From NCBI GenBank assembly GCA_938038165.1, contig CALHRB010000389.1, positions 1-6,774 of the forward strand: a stretch of 6,774 bases of DNA, given 5' to 3'. This stretch comes from Candidatus Kapaibacterium sp. (GTDB taxonomy: Bacteria; Bacteroidota; Ignavibacteria; Kapaibacteriales; UBA2268). The position numbers and the translations under genes were made by a program. The notes under the pieces were generated by a model that was not told the origin of the DNA, made no database searches, and saw only the letters and a program-made list of their open reading frames with translations. Below are positions 1 through 4,085 of the stretch, in pieces (positions within the stretch are counted from its first letter, which is position 1; each line of letters begins with the position of its first letter).

Positions 1-161
1 TCAGCATTTCCATCAATCAGAACTGTGCAGGATCTGCAAACCCCAATCCCACAACCGAATTTTGTTCCCGTCAATCCTAAAATATCCCGAAGAACCCACA
101 GCAAGGGGATATCAGGGTCAACATCAATATCATAATTTTTATTGTTAATATTGAGAATCAT
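1..161 (-). CDS. [2Fe-2S]-binding small subunit of a molybdenum hydroxylase (isoquinoline 1-oxidoreductase alpha-like), 3' part cut off
   Basis: The first 53 residues are present; the gene leaves the window at position 1. The start is the ATG at 161-159, preceded by a good Shine-Dalgarno. The N-terminal plant-ferredoxin-like fold is clear: a short beta hairpin, then 'PLLWVLRDILGLTGTKFGCG', then the first cluster's cysteines C37, C42 and C45 in C-x4-C-x2-C spacing. The fourth ligand and the second, all-helical [2Fe-2S] domain lie outside. In the xanthine-oxidase family this subunit passes electrons from the molybdopterin subunit to an acceptor. The 'PLLWVLRD' stretch is typical of the isoquinoline 1-oxidoreductase alpha (IorA) branch. 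Oddity: the usual C-G-A-C around the last two ligands reads C-R-S-C. It lies 14 bp downstream of ridA on the same strand, so the two are probably co-transcribed. The family call is secure; the substrate is unknown, and the large subunit would be expected beyond the left edge. Confidence 0.9.
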   Translation of the reverse strand, partial: MILNINNKNYDIDVDPDIPLLWVLRDILGLTGTKFGCGIGVCRSCTVLIDGNA

Positions 162-166
162 TAGTT

Positions 167-172
167 CCCCTC
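167..172 (-). promoter_or_regulatory. Ribosome binding site (GAGGGG) of the [2Fe-2S] subunit gene
   Basis: On the minus strand GAGGGG sits 5 nt before the ATG at 161, with the GAGG core 7 nt away. It lies in the 14-bp gap after the ridA stop codon. It supports this start and suggests that the second gene of the pair is translated independently. Most other genes here have no purine-rich site, so this one stands out. Confidence 0.6.
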
Positions 173-175
173 AAA

Positions 176-547
176 TTATTTAAATGCAGTAATCTCTATC
201 TCAAGAAAACATCCTAATGGCAAATTTCCGCAGGGGACGATTGCACGTGCTGGCTTATGCTCACCAAAAAATTCACTGTAAACGTTATTGACTTCTCCCC
301 TTAACTCGATGTCGGTCAAATATATCCTTGCCTGAAGAACCTGATTCTTGTTGCTTCCTGCTTCATTGAGAATTGTGTTAATATTATCAAGAACTTGTCT
401 TGTTTGTTCTGCAATGCCTTTTGGTATTTCATTTGTCTGTGGGTTAATCGGAAGTTGCCCTGCCAGAAAAAGCAAGCCGTTATGCTCAACGCAATGAGAA
501 TAATGACCTAAAACTTTTGGAAATTTTTCGCTTGAATAAGTTTTCAT
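176..547 (-). CDS. RidA/YjgF/YER057c family protein, probable enamine/imine deaminase
   Basis: The protein has 123 residues, the normal length for one RidA subunit; the family forms trimers with active sites between subunits. RidA hydrolyses reactive enamine/imine intermediates, such as 2-aminoacrylate, to keto acids and ammonia. Compared from memory with E. coli RidA, the key residues are kept: Tyr16 (Y17), Gly30 (G31), Arg101 in 'KPARAIVP' (R105, which binds the substrate carboxylate) and Glu116 in 'CFLEIEI' (E120), with the same 15-residue spacing from Arg to Glu. Ser30 is Ala29, the Cys107 position is Ile103, and the usual 'GPYSQA' is 'GHYSHC', so this is probably not the housekeeping subgroup. 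The start is the ATG at 547; no Shine-Dalgarno is seen, but a TATATTTG box lies 38 nt upstream. A [2Fe-2S] molybdenum hydroxylase subunit follows after 14 bp, suggesting a role in removing a reactive product of that pathway. That link is inference. Confidence 0.93.
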   Translation of the reverse strand: MKTYSSEKFPKVLGHYSHCVEHNGLLFLAGQLPINPQTNEIPKGIAEQTRQVLDNINTILNEAGSNKNQVLQARIYLTDIELRGEVNNVYSEFFGEHKPARAIVPCGNLPLGCFLEIEITAFK

Positions 548-585
548 TATGATTATCTATTCATTTTTAAACAAATTGACCTATT

Positions 586-593
586 CAAATATA
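586..593 (-). promoter_or_regulatory. Putative Bacteroidota-type -7 box (TATATTTG) for ridA
   Basis: The minus strand reads TATATTTG, an exact match to the TAnnTTTG element used by the Bacteroidota primary sigma factor. It lies 38 nt upstream of the ridA ATG, implying a 5' leader of roughly 30 nt. No clear TTTG -33 element is visible at 19-21 nt spacing; there is only T/A-rich sequence. The same octamer occurs in front of two other genes here. Confidence 0.4.
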
Positions 594-658
594 AAAAGAT
601 ATTACTGATTTAAAAAATAAACTGACTGTTAATTTTAATTATTAATTATGATTTTATT

Positions 659-670
659 AAGTTCGAACTT
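659..670. promoter_or_regulatory. 12-bp perfect palindrome AAGTTCGAACTT, candidate operator
   Basis: This uninterrupted 12-bp palindrome lies in the 178-bp region between the divergent ridA and hydrolase genes, 55 bp before the hydrolase ATG. Its centre, TTCGAA, is the most GC-rich spot in a nearly pure A/T stretch. The position would suit a regulator of the plus-strand hydrolase-pdxA unit. The imperfect box TATTTTTA at 686-693 could be that unit's promoter, but the match is weak. Nothing shows that the site is bound. Confidence 0.25.
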
Positions 671-725
671 TCAATAAAAAATTCGTATTTTTATTTCTTA
701 TCAAAAAACAATAATTGGTAAATAA

Positions 726-2141
726 ATGAAAGCTAAGTTCTTATTAGTAATAACTTTAATTATGTTAGTTCCTAATCTAATATTCTCGCAGAATATCATT
801 GGGAAATGGACAGGCGAAATCAATGTGCTTAATCAGAAATTAGGTATTGTTGTAAATTTTAATATTGGGAATGATACACTCAAAGGTAAAATTGACATAC
901 CTCAACAAATGGCTTATGGTTTGGAACTGACAAATATCAGGGTTGATAGCGAGAATGTTAATTTTGAGCTTGTTGCCGGTCCGGGTAATATAGCTTTTTT
1001 CGAAGGTGAATATTTCCTGAATGATAACGGAATACCAAAGATTGAAGGAAAATTCCTCCAAATGGGTATTGTTGGCACATTTTTTTTGGACCTGGTAAAG
1101 GATGAAATAAAAAATGATGAAACAAAATCTGTTCAGAAATTCAAAGATTTTGAAGTTAAGATTTTATCGGGAGTGGACACTCTTGCTGGAACCCTATCAA
1201 TACCTAACGAAGACAAGAATAAAAAGTTTAAATGTGTCATCTTAATTACTGGAAGCGGTCCTCAGGACAGGGACGAAAATGTATTTGGTTTTAAAATCTT
1301 TAAGGAAATTGCTACACATCTGGCAAACTCAGGTATTGCTGTCCTTCGTTGTGATGACCGTGGCGTCGGTCAATCAACAAATTCTCTCGGAGATAAAATT
1401 AATACTTATGATTTTGCCAACGATGTCGAATCTTGCATAAATTTCTTAAAAAAACATTCTTCAATCGATTCAAAAAAAATTGGCCTTCTCGGTCATAGCG
1501 AGGGTGGAATAATCGCTTCTATCGTAGCTTCGAGGAACAAAGATGTGGCTTTTGCAATTTTTATGGCGGGAACATCTATAAAAGGGGATTCTTTGCTTAT
1601 TTCTCAATTATACGAAATAACCAAAGCTTCGGGTGCATCCGATGAAGACATTCAGGAAGCTCTTCGCTGGCAGAAAAACACTTTGAATGCAATCAGGAGT
1701 AATTCCGGCTGGGAAGAACTCCGTGAGGAAATGTTTGTTATGTCAAAAAAACAAATTGATACTCTTCCAGATGAACAGAAAAAAATGTTCCCTGATTCGT
1801 TGATTTATCAAAGGATTGATATGTTAATTTCTCAATCGAGAACCGAATGGATGAGAAAATTTATAGACATTGACCCATCGGTATATATTGAGAAGATTTC
1901 CTGCCCTGTGCTTGCTTTGTTTGGTGAACTCGATACTCAGGTTCCGCCAAATTCAAACGAAGTTCCGATGAGAAAAGCTCTCGAAAAATCTAAAACAAAA
2001 TATGAGATAAAAACATTTAAAAAAGCAAATCATCTATTTCAAGAGGCTCAAACCGGCAGTCCAAATGAATATTTTATGCTCGAAAAAAAATTCATTCCGG
2101 ACTTCCTCGATTTTATTTCTGAATGGATTTTAAAAATTTAG
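726..2141 (+). CDS. Secreted alpha/beta hydrolase (esterase/acyl-peptide-hydrolase-like) with N-terminal beta domain
   Basis: The protein has 471 residues. A signal peptide covers residues 1-21 (Lys2/Lys4, a hydrophobic core, 'LIFS' before Gln22); there is no lipobox, so it is probably a soluble periplasmic or exported protein. Residues ~22-125 form the beta-rich domain often fused in front of these hydrolases ('IIGKWTGEI', 'GKIDIPQQ'). Residues ~140-471 are the alpha/beta-hydrolase fold: an oxyanion-hole region 'ITGSGPQDRD' (174-183), 'CDDRGVGQS' (209-217), nucleophile elbow G-H-S-E-G-G with Ser258, acid Asp403 in 'FGELDTQVPP', and catalytic His436 in 'KKANHLFQ'. A helical cap spans ~285-385. 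The triad is complete, so it should be an active serine hydrolase on esters or short peptides; the substrate cannot be read from sequence. The start is the ATG at 726, which gives a proper signal peptide; no Shine-Dalgarno is seen. pdxA begins 11 bp after the stop on the same strand. Confidence 0.93.
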   Translation: MKAKFLLVITLIMLVPNLIFSQNIIGKWTGEINVLNQKLGIVVNFNIGNDTLKGKIDIPQQMAYGLELTNIRVDSENVNFELVAGPGNIAFFEGEYFLNDNGIPKIEGKFLQMGIVGTFFLDLVKDEIKNDETKSVQKFKDFEVKILSGVDTLAGTLSIPNEDKNKKFKCVILITGSGPQDRDENVFGFKIFKEIATHLANSGIAVLRCDDRGVGQSTNSLGDKINTYDFANDVESCINFLKKHSSIDSKKIGLLGHSEGGIIASIVASRNKDVAFAIFMAGTSIKGDSLLISQLYEITKASGASDEDIQEALRWQKNTLNAIRSNSGWEELREEMFVMSKKQIDTLPDEQKKMFPDSLIYQRIDMLISQSRTEWMRKFIDIDPSVYIEKISCPVLALFGELDTQVPPNSNEVPMRKALEKSKTKYEIKTFKKANHLFQEAQTGSPNEYFMLEKKFIPDFLDFISEWILKI

Positions 2142-2152
2142 AATTTTGAATA

Positions 2153-3151
2153 ATGAATATTATCGTTTCCATTGGGGATTGCAACGGCATAGGACTTGAA
2201 ACTTTTTACAAAGCCATTTTAAAATTAAACCTCTACAAGGATTTAAATAGTCAGATAGACCTGACTTTAGCCGGAAATAAAAAAACAATTACCGAGTATT
2301 TCAAAAAGCTAAATTTCGATATCAAGGAAACAAGAGATGGTATAATAATTGAAGATAAAGAGATTAATGTTATTAATATAGCATCTTTCTCTCAAGTTGA
2401 ATTTGGAAAAATGACCAATGATTCAGCAAAGCTGACAATAGAATCACTTGATTATTCATTGCAAGCAGTTCTTGACAAACATTTTGACGCAATTGTTACT
2501 CTGCCAATTAATAAATCTGCATTGAAAAGAATTGGATGGAAATATCCGGGTCATACCGAGTTTTTAGCCGAAAAAAGCCGCTCTAAGTCTTATATGATGA
2601 TATTGATGACAAGAAAACTTCGAATAGCTCTTGTTACAACTCACATACCACTTTCTGAGGTATCAGGAAAAATTAATCAGAGATTAATCGAAAATAAAGC
2701 TAATATTTTTTATAACACACTGAGGCAGGATTTTGCCATCAAAAAGCCCAGGATTGCCATTCTTGGATTGAACCCGCACGCTGGCGAGAATGGAGCTATC
2801 GGAAAAGAAGAAACAGCAATTATTATACCCGCATTGGAAAAACTCAACAACGAAGTAACAAATTTTTACGGACCTTTTCCAGCTGACGGTTTTTTTGCCC
2901 ATAATGATTACAAAAATTTCGATGGAATATTGGCAATGTATCACGATCAGGGTTTAATTCCACTAAAGATTTTAGCCCGAAATAAAGGAGTTAATTTCAC
3001 AGCTAATTTACCGATTGTAAGAACTTCACCGGATCACGGAACAGCTTTTCAGATCGCTGGACAGGGAATAGCAAACGAGGACAGCACTTTCGAAGCTATT
3101 AGAATGGCATATTTAATTTCCAAAACAAGAAAAAAAGTTTATGGTATATAA
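2153..3151 (+). CDS. pdxA: 4-hydroxythreonine-4-phosphate dehydrogenase (PdxA), vitamin B6 synthesis
   Basis: The protein has 332 residues, the usual PdxA length (E. coli 329). It oxidises 4-phosphooxy-L-threonine with NAD+; the product loses CO2 to give 3-amino-2-oxopropyl phosphate, which PdxJ joins to deoxyxylulose 5-phosphate to make pyridoxine 5'-phosphate. It is a cytosolic homodimer. The metal ligands are His164 ('VTTHIPL'), His209 ('GLNPHAGE') and His264 ('MYHDQG'), with the same 45- and 55-residue spacing as E. coli H166/H211/H266. Substrate-binding His134-Thr135 ('PGHTEF'), Lys272, Asn281 and Arg290 also match, each two residues lower. The N-terminal motif is 'GDCNGIG' where proteobacterial enzymes have 'GEPAGIG' or 'GDPAGIG'; Bacteroidota enzymes also carry the GDxNGIG form. 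The start ATG lies 11 bp after the hydrolase stop without a Shine-Dalgarno, so it probably shares that transcript. The 3' end overlaps the convergent gene by 13 bp. The related PdxA2 (threonate-phosphate dehydrogenase) cannot be fully excluded. Confidence 0.95.
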   Translation: MNIIVSIGDCNGIGLETFYKAILKLNLYKDLNSQIDLTLAGNKKTITEYFKKLNFDIKETRDGIIIEDKEINVINIASFSQVEFGKMTNDSAKLTIESLDYSLQAVLDKHFDAIVTLPINKSALKRIGWKYPGHTEFLAEKSRSKSYMMILMTRKLRIALVTTHIPLSEVSGKINQRLIENKANIFYNTLRQDFAIKKPRIAILGLNPHAGENGAIGKEETAIIIPALEKLNNEVTNFYGPFPADGFFAHNDYKNFDGILAMYHDQGLIPLKILARNKGVNFTANLPIVRTSPDHGTAFQIAGQGIANEDSTFEAIRMAYLISKTRKKVYGI

Positions 3152-3831
3152 ATTCTTTTTCGGATAAATTTATTTCTTCCGATTCTGATTTCACCGATAT
3201 AATCACCGGGAGGCATTAATCTTCCAGCGTCATCCCGAACATTCCATGTGAAAGTGTACTTACCAGGTAGCTGATTACCACTAAAAATTGTTGCAACAAC
3301 ACGAGCCTGAACAGAATAAATAACAACTTCTACCTCGGTATAAGTATCCAAATCATAAGACAGAACCGGCGAAACATCTTCAACCAGACCGAGCAGTTTG
3401 CCAATGTCGGAAAGGTTAGCTTTGAACCCAAAAGGCTGACTTGTGCGAATATATGGTACATTAGTAGAAAGTTTTTGATTCAATTCATAAAGCACAAATT
3501 CGTTTGGGGATGGAATGAAATACTCAGAAGGAAGATCAAGATTTTTTCGTGCAATATCCATCGGTGTTCCTTTACTTACTTCTCCCATAAGCCTGATATC
3601 GCTTTCAAATCTTTTTAAATCGAGAGAGAACCTTGTTGACGAAGGAATCCTTGTTCTCAATGCACGAAAATAAGCACTATCCTGCTCTGAAGTGGTTTTA
3701 AAATAAATCTCACCGGGTAGAATAATAATCGGCTGAGAGGTATCTGAATCAATTTCAAGAAGACTTCTTGCTCCAACCCTATCCTGTCCATTAGTAGTAA
3801 TTGCAAAAAAAATAAAAAAAACGAAAACCAT
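3139..3831 (-). CDS. Small exported protein with C-terminal FlgD-like Ig domain, start uncertain
   Basis: From the ATG at 3831 the product has 230 residues; a TTG at 3837 would add two. A hydrophobic segment 'VFVFFIFFAITTNGQ' looks like a signal peptide ending before Gln-Asp, but no positive charge precedes it from either start. The middle (~20-150) is Ser/Thr/Asp-rich and not recognised. The last ~75 residues resemble the FlgD Ig-like domain ('VIYSVQARVVATIFSG', 'LPGKYTFTWNVRDDAGR', 'PPGDYIGEIRIG'), closing with the basic 'NKFIRKRIYIP'. Such domains often end secreted proteins in Bacteroidota and Ignavibacteria, where related C-terminal domains direct type IX secretion. No flagellar gene is nearby, so FlgD itself is unlikely. 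Upstream, an in-frame ATG at 3873 is cut off two codons later by TGA (3867-3865); see findings. The gene faces away from the Omp85 gene and converges on pdxA. Confidence 0.8.
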   Translation of the reverse strand: MVFVFFIFFAITTNGQDRVGARSLLEIDSDTSQPIIILPGEIYFKTTSEQDSAYFRALRTRIPSSTRFSLDLKRFESDIRLMGEVSKGTPMDIARKNLDLPSEYFIPSPNEFVLYELNQKLSTNVPYIRTSQPFGFKANLSDIGKLLGLVEDVSPVLSYDLDTYTEVEVVIYSVQARVVATIFSGNQLPGKYTFTWNVRDDAGRLMPPGDYIGEIRIGRNKFIRKRIYIP

Positions 3832-3892
3832 CCACAATATGTTATTCTTAAATAGTTGAATAATTCAATCCATCAATAATAATTCAATAAAG

Positions 3893-3913
3893 TTATACTT
3901 AAAAGTAGTATAA
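3893..3913. repeat. Inverted repeat TTATACT-N7-AGTATAA at the presumed transcription start
   Basis: Two perfect 7-bp arms (3893-3899 and 3907-3913) flank a 7-nt spacer. The dyad sits immediately downstream, on the minus strand, of the TATATTTG box at 3917-3924, so it would cover the transcription start or the first bases of the leader for the FlgD-Ig protein gene. That is a typical place for a repressor operator, or it could form a weak hairpin in the mRNA. With only one G/C pair per arm, chance in such A/T-rich DNA is possible. Confidence 0.3.
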
Positions 3914-3916
3914 AAA

Positions 3917-3924
3917 CAAATATA
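3917..3924 (-). promoter_or_regulatory. Putative -7 box (TATATTTG) for the FlgD-Ig protein gene
   Basis: The minus strand reads TATATTTG, identical to the ridA box and matching TAnnTTTG. A TTTA lies 20 nt further upstream (3945-3948), close to the TTTG expected at -33. The box is 43 nt before the interrupted ATG at 3873 and 85 nt before the usable ATG at 3831. Confidence 0.4.
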
Positions 3925-4025
3925 AATAAATTATTGTTGAATTTTAAAATTTAAAAATGAAATCATTTTTTTATCTCATACCTTTATTCACTAAAAAAAA
4001 ATTACAGTCTAAAAAAATTTTATAA

Positions 4026-4033
4026 TATATTTG
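4026..4033 (+). promoter_or_regulatory. Putative -7 box (TATATTTG) for the Omp85 gene
   Basis: The plus strand reads TATATTTG 52 nt before the ATG of the Omp85 gene, the third copy of this octamer in an intergenic region and again pointing at the adjacent gene. No TTTG is visible at -33 spacing. The 248-bp divergent region (3838-4085) otherwise holds A/T-rich tracts, the dyad at 3893-3913 and no credible gene. Confidence 0.4.
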
Positions 4034-4085
4034 TAACTGCTAAAAAATAAATAGAAAATTCAGATCCAGTTTTTTTAAATATTTA

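Noticed and set aside
317..324. TATATTTG on the minus strand inside ridA as a promoter for the [2Fe-2S] subunit gene
   Set aside because: It encodes conserved beta-strand residues, lies ~155 bp from the next start, and one such octamer in coding DNA is unsurprising; co-transcription with ridA is simpler.
840..1061. 73-codon open frame on the minus strand inside the hydrolase gene
   Set aside because: It lies wholly inside a well-supported gene, resembles no family and has no ribosome binding site; it is a shadow of the plus-strand coding sequence.
2684..2944. 86-codon open frame on the minus strand inside pdxA
   Set aside because: The overlapping plus-strand frame encodes the conserved PdxA metal-binding region; the antisense reading is an artefact.
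3139..3831. Flagellar hook-cap protein FlgD
   Set aside because: Only the Ig-like C-terminal domain matches; the protein has a signal-peptide-like start and no flagellar neighbours.
3865..3867. UGA read as tryptophan (alternative genetic code), which would rescue the upstream start of the FlgD-Ig protein gene
   Set aside because: The Omp85 gene ends at a TGA exactly after its terminal Phe, and Trp codons in the clear genes are TGG, so TGA works as a stop here.
3953..3970. AAAAATGA-AA-TCATTTTT hairpin followed by Ts as an intrinsic terminator
   Set aside because: The stem has a single G-C pair and almost no loop, no gene ends just upstream of it, and such A/T dyads are expected by chance here.
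3957..4025. 22-codon plus-strand micro-ORF, hydrophobic then Lys-rich (MKSFFYLIPLFTKKK...)
   Set aside because: There is no Shine-Dalgarno, it ends just before the presumed Omp85 promoter, and its composition is what A/T-rich intergenic DNA gives by chance.
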